From the NCBI RefSeq assembly GCF_014202505.1, contig NZ_JACHGW010000007.1, forward strand, positions 62,001 through 126,000: a stretch of 64,000 bases of DNA, written 5' to 3'. A program made the position numbers and the translations under genes. The stretch's first letter is position 1, and the number at the start of each line of letters is the position of its first letter. The stretch comes from Armatimonas rosea. GTDB taxonomy: Bacteria > Armatimonadota > Armatimonadia > Armatimonadales > Armatimonadaceae. The notes beneath the pieces were generated by a model. It was not told where the DNA came from. It saw nothing but the letters and a program-made list of their open reading frames with translations, and made no database searches. Positions 1 to 7,830 of this stretch are shown piece after piece.

Positions 1-74
1 GCGTAGGGCCGGTAGGCACTGTCTGAGCCATAGAAACGCTCGATATTCTCGCTGACAATAGGAGGCAGGGACAT
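1..74 (-). CDS. 5' end of an unknown gene (partial)
   Basis: An open frame runs off the left edge of the window. It starts at an ATG (complement of 72-74) and reads MSLPPIVSENIERFYGSDS, then continues to base 1 with no stop. It lies 32 bases downstream of the stop of the 107-769 gene on the same strand, which suggests one transcription unit. Only about 24 codons are visible, so no family can be assigned. No clear Shine-Dalgarno is seen. Confidence 0.5.
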   Translation of the reverse strand, partial: MSLPPIVSENIERFYGSDSAYRPY

Positions 75-106
75 GCCACTATTTTTGGCAGTCCCTACCA
101 ATAACC

Positions 107-769
107 TTAGGCCGCCTTGGCACTACGGCGCCGAGAACGTGGTGCGGGGGACTCCTCGGGCTCCGTCGGAGCCGTCTCGGGCTCGCTCTCGTGCAGGGGG
201 AGCGTTGGCTGAGAGAGCTCGGCCAGCGGCAAGACCACGGTCATCGCCTCTTGGCGGCGGCGGAAGTTGACGGTCTCCCAGTCGCGGATGTAGTCGAGAA
301 CCGTCTGCGCGAGCTTGCGGGCCTCAAACTCGGAGAGGAGCAGCGTGAGAGAGTCTCGCACCTCCACCATCTTGACCGCACCGCTGGCGAGGGTCTCGCC
401 GTGGCCGTTGTCGATCTTGAGAACAAAGGGCTGGCGGTACTTGGTGTCCTTGCGGAGAGAGAGCGTCCGCGCCTGGATGCCATCGTCGTAGACCGTGCCC
501 TTGTAGTCCGTCCACTCGTCGAAGCTGCCGTAGAGAATGTCCCAACAGACCAGCTTAAAGTCCGCCGCATCGGCGTAGTGCTTGACGCGTACGGTTGCTT
601 TATGGCTCTCATCGAACTCTACGAGCGTGAAGGCAATCTTACTACGCCGCGGCTCCAGAGAGAGCATCTCACTCACATCCAAGACCCGATCCCGGGTGAC
701 TTGCTTGTAGACCTGTACCCGCGTCAGTGCATTGGCAGTGGTCATATTTATATTGTTACTTACGATCAT
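107..769 (-). CDS. Hypothetical protein, 220 aa, basic C-terminal tail
   Basis: I do not recognise this protein. The ATG at 769 is preferred over an upstream TTG at 775 because a GAGG lies about 8 bases upstream of it. The product has no signal peptide or membrane segment. The body (residues 1-170) looks like a folded, mostly beta domain containing WDILYGSFDEWTDYKG. A Pro/Glu-rich linker follows, and the last residues are strongly basic (RSRRRSAKAA), as in some nucleic-acid-binding proteins. It sits between the zinc-ribbon gene at 813-1034 and the partial gene at 1-74, all on the minus strand with short gaps, so it is probably co-transcribed with them. The function is unknown. Confidence 0.7.
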   Translation of the reverse strand: MIVSNNINMTTANALTRVQVYKQVTRDRVLDVSEMLSLEPRRSKIAFTLVEFDESHKATVRVKHYADAADFKLVCWDILYGSFDEWTDYKGTVYDDGIQARTLSLRKDTKYRQPFVLKIDNGHGETLASGAVKMVEVRDSLTLLLSEFEARKLAQTVLDYIRDWETVNFRRRQEAMTVVLPLAELSQPTLPLHESEPETAPTEPEESPAPRSRRRSAKAA

Positions 770-812
770 GATCAAACCTCACTTCATCTCGCCAAATGGT
801 CAAAAAATAGGG

Positions 813-1034
813 TTAAAGCACTTTTTTATAGCCGCACGTGGGGGACTCCCCCTGACTGGCCCAGCACTCCCACTGGATCACGTAGCCCTCGTTGCGCTTG
901 TAGTACAGATGTGAGACCAGCTCATCGCCACACTCAGGGCAGCGGCCACGTACCCAGGCGGGATCGGGGCGCTCGGTGCGGCGCACACGGGTCTCGCTAG
1001 CCGGGGACTTGGTAACGGTTAGTACCTGACTCAT
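813..1034 (-). CDS. Small zinc-ribbon-like protein, 73 aa
   Basis: The start is the ATG at 1034, with a GGGAGG about 10 bases upstream. The 73-residue product has a CPEC pair, then later single cysteines in QWECW and PTCGY. This pattern of Cys-x2-Cys followed about 20 to 30 residues on by two more Cys suggests one zinc-binding ribbon. The N-terminal 30 residues are basic and probably disordered. It is the first gene of a three-gene minus-strand run. Such small zinc ribbons often bind nucleic acid, but nothing here fixes a role. Confidence 0.65.
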   Translation of the reverse strand: MSQVLTVTKSPASETRVRRTERPDPAWVRGRCPECGDELVSHLYYKRNEGYVIQWECWASQGESPTCGYKKVL

Positions 1035-1169
1035 CCTTTTCTTACCTCCCGAAGGGACTTCCTTCGCTTCCATACTCGGAATCGTAGGGGAAAGGCGGAA
1101 AGCAGGTGTCAAAAATTATCAGATAGGCGTGTGGGATCTATCAGTAAGTGCAAAACTTGCTCCGTGTGC

Positions 1170-2639
1170 CTAGCGACGCTGGGGAGAGAGCCGGGTTGTG
1201 TGGAGCACGTGCTGGTCGGTGTCTTTTAGGGTAACACTCAGCTCCCCCGTGGCTGCCGTGAGCCTCACCTCGCCAAAGAACTGGTTCCCTGCGGCGGGAC
1301 CACCCGTCCCCGCCTTCTGGAAGAGCACCTGTGGCCCAAAGGTGTTGTCGAGCTTGTTGGGGCCGAAGGTGCCGGCATGGATGGGCCCCGCCACAAACTC
1401 ATGGAAGGGAAGAAAGTCCTGAAAGACAGCCTTGTTGGGATCGTAGTAGTGGGCGGCGCAGTAGTGGACATCGGCAGTGAGCCAGATAATATTATGGACA
1501 CGCTGCTTCTTGAGCGCTGTCAGGAGCTCGGCTAGCTCGAGCTCCCGGCCCGTGGCCGCGCCATCGCCGTTGGCCACGGCCTCGATGGTTTTCTTTCCTT
1601 GGTAGGTATCGCCCACAACCAGCCCGAGAGGCATGTCTGAGGCGATTACTTTCCAGAGTGCCTTACTCGCCGTGAGCTCGCGCTTGAGCCAGGCGAGCTG
1701 GGCGGGGCCGAAGAGGGGAGTGTCGGCACCCGGAGTCGCCTCGCGGCCGTCGGTGTTGTCGCCGCGGTAGGTACGCATGTCGATCAGAAAGACATCGAGC
1801 AGGGGGCCATAGGCGATCTTTCGGTAGACACGGCCCGGCTCCTCGGGGCACTCGCGGATCGGCATCCACTCCCGGAAGGCCTGGTTGGCGCGGGCGGAGA
1901 GCAGTGCCGCGCTCTTGGTCTTGTAGCGGGGATCGTCGAGCACCCGCCCCGGAAACCAGTTATTGAGCGTCTCGTGGTCGTCCCACTGCACCAGCATCGG
2001 CACCTCCGCCGCAAAGGCTTTGTAGTGCGTGTCCAGCAAGTTGTAGGCAAACGCCCCCCGGAACTCATCGAGGGTCTCCGCCACCTTGGACTTGGCCTCG
2101 GTCACAAGATTCTTCCAGAGCGTCCCATCGGGGAGGCGCACCTCCGATGCCAGGGGGCCGTCGGCGTAGATGCAGTCCCCGGAGTTGATAAAGAAGTCCG
2201 GCTTGCTGGTACGCATCGCGCCGTAGCCCTTGAGTCCTCCAAAGGCCTCGTTGATCCCCCAGCCCTGGCCGACGGTATCCCCCGACCACACAAACGTGAT
2301 ATCGCGCTTCTTGACTGGAGCGGTCCTGAGCCGCCCGACCAAGGGAGCACTGGCGGCCTTGTCGCTCTCCAGGCCCGTGAAGTGGACACGGTAGAAGACC
2401 TCCTCGCCGGGGGGAAGGCCCGTAACCAAGAGCTTGCCCGTAAAGCCCGAGCTCTCCAATACCGTGGGGCCGGGGAGCAGGCGTGGGTTGCGGAAGGACT
2501 CTGTCGCGGCCAGCTCCACCCACATCTTGGAGGGACGGTCGGTGCGGCTCCAGAGCACGGCGCTGTCAAAAGAAATATCGCCGCTCTGCACCCCGTGGGT
2601 GAGCTCAGGGCGATCGGCGCGGAGAAAGGAGAACTTCAT
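1170..2639 (-). CDS. PhoD-like alkaline phosphatase / phosphodiesterase
   Basis: This 489-residue protein has the order typical of PhoD-family metallophosphatases. A fibronectin-like N-terminal domain (HGVQSGDISFDSAVLWSRTD, about residues 15-110) is followed by the metal-dependent catalytic domain. Metal-ligand motifs seen are WSGDTVG, NSGDCIYADGPL, QWDDHE and LTADVHYCAAHYY. The ATG at 2639 is chosen because TATAGT ends six bases upstream, which matches the leaderless pattern of this region. No Tat or Sec signal is visible, which is unusual because PhoD enzymes are normally exported. The role is probably release of phosphate from phosphodiesters or phosphomonoesters. Confidence 0.9.
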   Translation of the reverse strand: MKFSFLRADRPELTHGVQSGDISFDSAVLWSRTDRPSKMWVELAATESFRNPRLLPGPTVLESSGFTGKLLVTGLPPGEEVFYRVHFTGLESDKAASAPLVGRLRTAPVKKRDITFVWSGDTVGQGWGINEAFGGLKGYGAMRTSKPDFFINSGDCIYADGPLASEVRLPDGTLWKNLVTEAKSKVAETLDEFRGAFAYNLLDTHYKAFAAEVPMLVQWDDHETLNNWFPGRVLDDPRYKTKSAALLSARANQAFREWMPIRECPEEPGRVYRKIAYGPLLDVFLIDMRTYRGDNTDGREATPGADTPLFGPAQLAWLKRELTASKALWKVIASDMPLGLVVGDTYQGKKTIEAVANGDGAATGRELELAELLTALKKQRVHNIIWLTADVHYCAAHYYDPNKAVFQDFLPFHEFVAGPIHAGTFGPNKLDNTFGPQVLFQKAGTGGPAAGNQFFGEVRLTAATGELSVTLKDTDQHVLHTTRLSPQRR

Positions 2640-2645
2640 GGGGCC

Positions 2646-2651
2646 ACTATA
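2646..2651 (-). promoter_or_regulatory. -10 box TATAGT for the PhoD gene
   Basis: TATAGT on the minus strand ends six bases before the ATG at 2639. A transcript from this box would begin at or next to the start codon. Confidence 0.45.
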
Positions 2652-2653
2652 CA

Positions 2654-2682
2654 AACAAAAAAGGCCTGCCGGAGCAAGCCTT
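2654..2682 (-). terminator. Intrinsic terminator of tRNA-Pro
   Basis: A 9-bp stem (bases 2661-2682, one G-U pair, loop of four) is followed on the minus strand by seven T residues. It lies about 15 bases past the 3' end of the tRNA gene and is a standard Rho-independent terminator. Confidence 0.85.
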
Positions 2683-2697
2683 CTTTATCTTTTTCTA

Positions 2698-2771
2698 TCG
2701 GGGCGACAGGATTCGAACCTGCGACCTCTGCGACCCGAACGCAGCGCTCTACCAAGCTGAGCCACGCCCCG
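2698..2771 (-). tRNA. tRNA-Pro (CGG anticodon)
   Basis: The minus strand folds as a complete cloverleaf. The acceptor stem is CGGGGCG paired with CGCCCCG with discriminator A. The D arm contains GGCTCAGCTTGGTAGAGC, the anticodon stem CTGCG/CGCAG closes the loop TTCGGGT with anticodon CGG, and the T arm contains GGTTCGAATCC. CCA is not encoded. A terminator follows directly. Confidence 0.95.
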
Positions 2772-2790
2772 AAGTGGAAGGAATAGTATC

Positions 2791-3708
2791 ATGTGTGTGG
2801 TGAATCTGCAAGCGATGACAAAACTAATCGCGGGGATTGATGCGGGAGGGACGCAGGTGCGCCTGCGCTGGAGAGACCTGGAGACCGGAGCGGAGGAGCA
2901 GATTCGGGGGGTAGCCGACCCGGAGGGCGGCCCAGAGCCCGCTGTTGCCCTCTTGAGGCAGGCTCCCGGTGAGCTCGTCGCACTGGCGGCGGGGATCACG
3001 AAGGTGAGCCGAGGGGAGACCAAGGCGCGGTGGGAGCAGGCACTGGCGACAGCCTGCCCGACAGCGGAGCTCACGGTCGTACCAGATTATGTGATCGCGT
3101 TTCATGGGGCGGTCCCGAGTGGCCACGGGCTCTTGTGTGTCTCCGGGACCGGCTCGGTGGTCTACGGCGAAAATGCCCGCGGCCAGGCGGTCCGGGTCGG
3201 AGGGCGCGGCTGGGAGTTTGGCGATGAGGGGAGCGGTGCCTATGTCACGACCGAGCTGATGCGGCGCACGCTCCGGGCCTGTGACGGCCTCTGGCCCCCT
3301 ACCCCGCTCACCCAGGCGGTCTGCGCCGCGCTCGGGACCTCGGAGGCCGCGCTGGTGGGGGAGCGAGCACGCCAGCGAGCGCTCGCCGAGGGGCGTGGCT
3401 TCCTGGTGCACCTGGTCCATGCACAGGCGCTGGCGGGCGACGACGAAGCACGGGGGCTCTATACCGGGGCGGCGGGCTGGCTGGCGCGCTATGTCCGCGC
3501 CGCCTACGAGCAGCTGGGGTTCGTGGCGGACGAGTCCGTTCCTGTCGCGCTGGTCGGAGGAATGTGGGAGCTAGGGGCGCTGATGACCGAGCCCTTTGCT
3601 GTCTTGCTAGAGCGCTGGCTACCCGGAGCGGTTGCGAGCCCTGCCACGGGATCGCCCTGTGAAGGAGCGCTACGGCTCGCGGAACGCTTGGTGTCTGTAA
3701 CACGGTAG
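2791..3708 (+). CDS. BadF/BadG-type ATPase, probable N-acetylglucosamine kinase
   Basis: This 305-residue protein is an ASKHA-fold kinase. It begins with the phosphate-binding loop GIDAGGTQVRL (about residues 14-24). The middle has the second phosphate motif CVSGTGSVVYGE and the motif GRGWEFGDEGSGAYV, which is characteristic of eukaryote-like GlcNAc kinases and the BadF/BadG family. A late VALVGGMW forms the adenosine motif. GGAAGGA lies 8 bases before the ATG at 2791. It probably phosphorylates an amino sugar for recycling or catabolism, but substrate specificity is inferred from the family only. The SPOR gene follows after 35 bases. Confidence 0.8.
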   Translation: MCVVNLQAMTKLIAGIDAGGTQVRLRWRDLETGAEEQIRGVADPEGGPEPAVALLRQAPGELVALAAGITKVSRGETKARWEQALATACPTAELTVVPDYVIAFHGAVPSGHGLLCVSGTGSVVYGENARGQAVRVGGRGWEFGDEGSGAYVTTELMRRTLRACDGLWPPTPLTQAVCAALGTSEAALVGERARQRALAEGRGFLVHLVHAQALAGDDEARGLYTGAAGWLARYVRAAYEQLGFVADESVPVALVGGMWELGALMTEPFAVLLERWLPGAVASPATGSPCEGALRLAERLVSVTR

Positions 3709-3743
3709 AATAACAAGGTATCTTACAAGAGGAAGTCGAAATT

Positions 3744-4547
3744 ATGGACTCAGATAATCCCACATTGCGATGGTCGCTGGCAGCAGTTGGTGTGGTAGTG
3801 GTTTGTTTCTGCCTGGGCTACTTTGTCTTTGGACCGAAGGGCAACGCGGACCCCGCCGCTGCGGTGGCGACGCCCTCCCCGGCACCCACTCCCGCCTCCC
3901 TCCCGGTAACCATGGTCAACAACCAGCCGCTACAGGTCGAGGACATCACGGCGGAGAAAGAGGCGGAGCGCAAGCGGAAAGAGGCCGAGGAGAAGGCAAA
4001 GCTGGAGGCAAAGGCCAAGGCGGCTGAGGAAGCACTCCTTGCGGCGACACCTGAGCCTACCCCCGACGCGGAGGTCACCGACGACAAGGCAAAGCCTGCC
4101 GACGACGAGACCACGAAGCCCGCGGATGAGAAATCGGCTACTCCCGATGAAAAGTCCAAGTCCGCCGATGAGAAACCGGTGACACCAGACGAGAAAACGA
4201 AGCCCGCCGAGGAAAAAGCAAAGCCTGCCGACGAGAAGGCGAAGCCCGCGGAGGAAAAGTCCAAGCCAGCCGACGAGAAGCCCAAGCCCAAGACGGAAGC
4301 CGAGAAAGAAGTGGCTGCCAAGGGGCTCTTCCGGGTTCGAATTGGGGGGACCAAGACTACCCGCGAGGATGCGGAGAAGCTTGTCGCACAGCTACGGGGT
4401 CAGGGCTACACGCCCGCCATTATCGCCGACCAGCGTAAGGGCAAGACGGTCTTTCATGTCCAAGCGGGGGCCTTCAGCGACTCGGAGAGTGCCGAGCGCC
4501 GGAAACGAGAGCTGGAGAACAATGGCTATGATGTTCGGATTAACTAG
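3744..4547 (+). CDS. Membrane-anchored SPOR-domain protein with Lys-Pro-Glu repeat linker
   Basis: The start at 3744 has GAGGAAG upstream. Residues about 10-32 form one transmembrane helix (AVGVVVVCFCLGYFVF). A short Ala/Glu/Lys-rich helical segment follows, then a low-complexity linker (about residues 110-190) of repeated KPADEK/KPAEEK units. The C-terminal 75 residues are a SPOR fold (LFRVRIGGTKTTREDAEKLV then VFHVQAGAFSDSESAERR). SPOR domains bind denuded peptidoglycan at division sites, so this is probably a periplasmic cell-wall protein. The next gene starts inside its last codons. Confidence 0.85.
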   Translation: MDSDNPTLRWSLAAVGVVVVCFCLGYFVFGPKGNADPAAAVATPSPAPTPASLPVTMVNNQPLQVEDITAEKEAERKRKEAEEKAKLEAKAKAAEEALLAATPEPTPDAEVTDDKAKPADDETTKPADEKSATPDEKSKSADEKPVTPDEKTKPAEEKAKPADEKAKPAEEKSKPADEKPKPKTEAEKEVAAKGLFRVRIGGTKTTREDAEKLVAQLRGQGYTPAIIADQRKGKTVFHVQAGAFSDSESAERRKRELENNGYDVRIN

Positions 4548-5601
4548 TGTGCTTCTTCTGGGGCTGGTCGGGCAGCCTGCCGCCCCACAGCCACCGACCA
4601 CCGCCTTGGTTCGGCATGATTTTTCGACGAGTGACGACGGCTGGCTGGGGCTGGGGGATATCGCCAAGGTGAGCCGTACGGCCCCACCGGCTCCGACCCT
4701 GCACTTTGAGTACATGGTGGGAAAAGACTCGCTCAGTGCGCTGGTACATACGTTTGAGCCCGGCGTGCTCAAAGGCGCACAGCGTCTGCACTTCTCCGCC
4801 AAGACCGATACCGACACCGTGCTTGCGGTGCTGATCCAGGAGAAGGGCGGGGGGCGCTTCAGTGCAACCGCGACCCTGCCCAAGAATGTCTGGCAGGAGA
4901 TCGAGTTCTCGCCCTCGGAGCTCGCTCTGGCACGGGATAAGGGCGATCCCGCCGATGCCAATGGCAAGCTGGATGCGGACCAGATCGAGTCGGTGAGCCT
5001 TATCGACCTGCATGAGTTCTTCATTCGCACCGCGGACGGGCCAGCTAAGGCGCTCTTTCCCGGGATTGTCGCCGGACCGCGGGAGCTATGGCTCAAGGAG
5101 TTCTCCGTGGGCACCGCCGCCCTGCCCGCCCCAGGCCTCGATGGCCTTGCGCGACCGCAGCTCTCCTGGATCGGGGTGGGGGGCGCGGACCTGAAGCGCA
5201 CGGCCGCCGCCAAGAGCCCGCTGACCGCGACCAGTGTCGAGGCGGCCTACCAGGTGGGCAGTGGCAAGGTCGCAGGGATCTTTCACGCGCTCGTAAGCGG
5301 GGCGCTGGCGGAAAAAACAAGCCTGACTCTCTCGGTAGCGGTCCTCAAATCGGCGACTTTTCTGGTGCAGCTCGAGGACGACCAAGGGGGGAAGTTCAAT
5401 ACGACGATCGAGGTGCCCGGGGTGCGGTCCGCACGCAAGCTGACCCTGCCGCTCGCCGACTTCAAGCCCGATAATGACAGCAAGCGCGACAAACTCGACG
5501 CGAGCCGTGTCAAGCAGCTACTGATCCTGGATATCAGTGGCCTCACCGAGAGTGTCGAGCAAAACAACACACTCTGGCTGGCCAACCTGGAGGCAAAATA
5601 A
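4522..5601 (+). CDS. Secreted protein with two CIA30/galactose-binding-like domains
   Basis: The gene overlaps the end of the SPOR gene by 26 bases. The start is one of the ATGs at 4522, 4528 or 4531, with GGAG at 4514-4517. A Sec-type signal peptide (MFGLTSVLLLGLVGQPAA) precedes about 335 residues made of two similar jelly-roll-like halves. The first begins LVRHDFSTSDDGWLGLGD and the second AAYQVGSGKVAGIFHALV. Each has strands ending in regular DLHEFF- or DISGL-like edges. This resembles CIA30 or carbohydrate-binding beta-sandwich domains. There is no catalytic motif, and an extracellular or periplasmic binding role is inferred. Confidence 0.65.
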   Translation: MAMMFGLTSVLLLGLVGQPAAPQPPTTALVRHDFSTSDDGWLGLGDIAKVSRTAPPAPTLHFEYMVGKDSLSALVHTFEPGVLKGAQRLHFSAKTDTDTVLAVLIQEKGGGRFSATATLPKNVWQEIEFSPSELALARDKGDPADANGKLDADQIESVSLIDLHEFFIRTADGPAKALFPGIVAGPRELWLKEFSVGTAALPAPGLDGLARPQLSWIGVGGADLKRTAAAKSPLTATSVEAAYQVGSGKVAGIFHALVSGALAEKTSLTLSVAVLKSATFLVQLEDDQGGKFNTTIEVPGVRSARKLTLPLADFKPDNDSKRDKLDASRVKQLLILDISGLTESVEQNNTLWLANLEAK

Positions 5602-5605
5602 CAAC

Positions 5606-6736
5606 GTGACCCCTGAGGCGGAACTGCACTATACCCGTGGGCGACTTCACCTGCGCCGTGGCGAGTCGCTCCTTCCCTACGCTCCCTCTGAAAAAGAGAT
5701 GCAGACGGCACTGGAGAACTTTGAGAAGGCTCTTGCCATCGAGCCAACACACGCCGAGATTCACTACTGGATGGCCCATGCTCTCCGCCACCTCAGCCGA
5801 ACCCGTGAGGCACGTGTCGCGGCGCGTAAGGCGGTCGAGCTCGCTCCCCAGAACGACGAGTACGGGCGCCTCGTCCGGCTCCTGGAGAGCCCCGCCCCCG
5901 AGCCCACTCCCAGCCGTGCCGCGCCGCCCTTGCGCAATGGCGCCACGCCCTCCGCCAGCCCCGAGCCCATGCGCCCCACGCTCACCTGGGACGATGTCGT
6001 GCTGCCGGCCAAGACCAAGCGGGAGCTGCGCCAGATGCAGCTCTTGCTGGAGAACCCCGCCCAGGCCCGGCGGCTTGGTGTCGATCCCCCGACCGGCCTC
6101 CTGCTCTACGGCCCTCCCGGCACGGGCAAGACCACGATCGCCCGCATCCTGGCGGCTCAGGCCAAGTGTAAGTTCTTTGCCACCAGCCCCGCCGAGGTGA
6201 ACTCGATGTGGGTGGGCGAGGGCGAGAAGGCCGTGGCCAAGCTCTTCAACGAGGCACGACAGAACGCCCCCGCGATCATCTTCCTCGACGAGGTCGATGC
6301 CCTGATCCCGAGCCGTGTGGGGGGGATGCACATGCCCTCCGACAAGGTGGTCAATCAGTTCCTCCACGAGATGGATGGGCTGGTCGCCAACCAAGGGCTC
6401 TTTGTGGTGGGCGCGACCAACCGCCCAGACATGCTCGACCCCGCGCTCGTCCGCGGAGGGCGCCTCTCTCGCCAGATCGAGATCCCGCTCCCCGACGAAG
6501 AGGCACGGCGCTCTATCTTGGAGGTCTGTGTGAAGCGGGCCGTGATCGCCGACGATGTGGACCTGGACCGGCTTGCGGCGGGTGCGGAGGAGTTCTCAGG
6601 TGCCGACCTGCGCGCGCTGGTGAACGAGGCCGGGATGCAAGCCTTGATCCGACTCGCGGATGAGGGCGGAGTCGAGGCGGTCACGATGGCGGACTTTGAG
6701 ATCGCCCTCGAGAACATGGACAAGACCGAGGACTAG
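5606..6736 (+). CDS. TPR-AAA+ ATPase (Cdc48/FtsH-like core)
   Basis: The start is a GTG five bases after the preceding stop, with GGAGG further upstream. The N-terminal 90 residues form TPR-like helices (MQTALENFEKALAIEPTHAE). A single AAA+ module follows: Walker A GPPGTGKT (about residue 169), Walker B IIFLDEVDAL (about residue 224), sensor GATNRPDMLDPALVRGGR, and a C-terminal lid helix with EEFSGADLRALVNEAG. The arrangement is that of classic AAA proteins such as Cdc48, FtsH or Vps4, but no protease domain or second AAA domain is present. The likely role is ATP-driven unfolding or complex remodelling. Its stop shares CTAG with the convergent PAD gene. Confidence 0.85.
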   Translation: MTPEAELHYTRGRLHLRRGESLLPYAPSEKEMQTALENFEKALAIEPTHAEIHYWMAHALRHLSRTREARVAARKAVELAPQNDEYGRLVRLLESPAPEPTPSRAAPPLRNGATPSASPEPMRPTLTWDDVVLPAKTKRELRQMQLLLENPAQARRLGVDPPTGLLLYGPPGTGKTTIARILAAQAKCKFFATSPAEVNSMWVGEGEKAVAKLFNEARQNAPAIIFLDEVDALIPSRVGGMHMPSDKVVNQFLHEMDGLVANQGLFVVGATNRPDMLDPALVRGGRLSRQIEIPLPDEEARRSILEVCVKRAVIADDVDLDRLAAGAEEFSGADLRALVNEAGMQALIRLADEGGVEAVTMADFEIALENMDKTED

Positions 6737-7779
6737 CGCGGCGCTTTCTCCGGGGCGAGGCGCCGTCGTAGGGCGTTGGTGCCGCAGTGGACCTCGCCCG
6801 CTGCCGTATGGTAGGGCTCCCAGATATCTAAGAACTGGGGGCTCAGGCCCAGCTCGGTAAACAGCGTGGCAATTTGGTGCCGGTAGGGAGCAAAGGCGGG
6901 ATCGGGGACAAAGACTCGCTTGCCGACAACCAAGCTATTGACGGGATTGGGCAAGACCGCCAGGCCGTTCTCAAAGAGCGCGGGCAGCGCCACGATATCC
7001 GCTTCGTCGATACCAAGCTCGCGCTTGAGCTGCTCCCGTGTCGCTTTAAGCGCCGCCCGAATCCGCCCCTGCTCCGGGCTCACGGCGAGCGCCTTGAGGT
7101 GACCGACCGTGGTCTCGCCGCGCCGCCCCACAAAGACCGGCTGGTCGTCGTTCAGCCCCGTGAGGGCCACGAGTGCGGTATCGGGGCAGGGGAGCAGGGC
7201 ACGCCAGCCCTTGCGGTCGGGAGCCGGCACAAAGTTGAGCACCTCATCCACATGTCCGATTGTCAGCCAGCTCACGTCCACGAAGACCGGCGGCCACTGG
7301 GCCTTTTGTGCCTCCAGGAATGCCAGGGCATCGGGGTGAAAGCTCAGCTCTTTCTGCTTGCCCGTGAGAGCGCGCCCGTGCGGGTAGCCGGGGACCGGAG
7401 GGGAGACCTCCAGGTTGCCGTACCAGTCGATCCAGCGTCGCTGGGGTAGCGCCTCGCCCACCGGGATGCGCTCGACCTGCGGGAGCTTCTCCGCCAGAAA
7501 CTGCGCGACCCGCGCATCCAGCGGGCCACAAACCAGGCCCATGTCGTGCTTACTGCGAAGGCCCAGGAGCGCGGCGGGCTTGCCGCCACGCACCCCAAAC
7601 TCCACCGTGTCCTGCATCCAGACATCCGACGCGTGCGCGGGATCGTTGGCGATTGCGTAGACAGGCACCCCGGCGAGCCGGGTAAGCTCGGTGATCAGGG
7701 GCTTTGTCCGTGGGGTCTCCACCACAAAGAGTGCCTCAACCGGATCGAGCGACGAGCAGAGTAGGAACGGGTTTTCCAC
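6733..7779 (-). CDS. Stand-alone protein-arginine deiminase (PAD) catalytic domain
   Basis: The 348-residue product aligns along its whole length with the C-terminal catalytic domain of animal peptidylarginine deiminases. Shared motifs are VWMQDTVEFG (Asp57), GNLEVSPPV, IGHVDEVLNFVPAPDRKGW (His176, Asp178), LKRELGIDEADI and GEVHCGTNALRR (Cys332). These match the Asp, His, Asp and Cys catalytic residues of human PAD4. The PAD N-terminal and middle domains are absent, and no signal peptide is seen. The predicted reaction is Ca-dependent conversion of arginine side chains to citrulline. The GTG at 7779 is chosen because TACAAT ends six bases before it; a TTG at 7827 would add 16 residues. Its stop shares CTAG with the AAA+ gene. 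Confidence 0.88.
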   Translation of the reverse strand: MENPFLLCSSLDPVEALFVVETPRTKPLITELTRLAGVPVYAIANDPAHASDVWMQDTVEFGVRGGKPAALLGLRSKHDMGLVCGPLDARVAQFLAEKLPQVERIPVGEALPQRRWIDWYGNLEVSPPVPGYPHGRALTGKQKELSFHPDALAFLEAQKAQWPPVFVDVSWLTIGHVDEVLNFVPAPDRKGWRALLPCPDTALVALTGLNDDQPVFVGRRGETTVGHLKALAVSPEQGRIRAALKATREQLKRELGIDEADIVALPALFENGLAVLPNPVNSLVVGKRVFVPDPAFAPYRHQIATLFTELGLSPQFLDIWEPYHTAAGEVHCGTNALRRRLAPEKAPR

Positions 7780-7785
7780 AGCGCG

Positions 7786-7791
7786 ATTGTA
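7786..7791 (-). promoter_or_regulatory. -10 box TACAAT for the PAD gene
   Basis: TACAAT on the minus strand ends six bases upstream of the GTG at 7779. No Shine-Dalgarno lies between them, so the transcript is probably leaderless. Confidence 0.55.
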
Positions 7792-7830
7792 CCCGCAGGA
7801 AACCACGGTGGCTTTGGTGAAAGACAAGGC

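Noticed and set aside
73-270. Plus-strand frame beginning at 73
   Set aside because: It overlaps two minus-strand genes and is Arg/Pro/Gly-rich shadow sequence.
4070-4300. Tandem repeats inside the SPOR gene resembling a repeat array
   Set aside because: The period follows codons (KPADEK-type units) and has no unique spacers, so it is a protein linker and not a CRISPR array. No CRISPR array was seen anywhere in the window.
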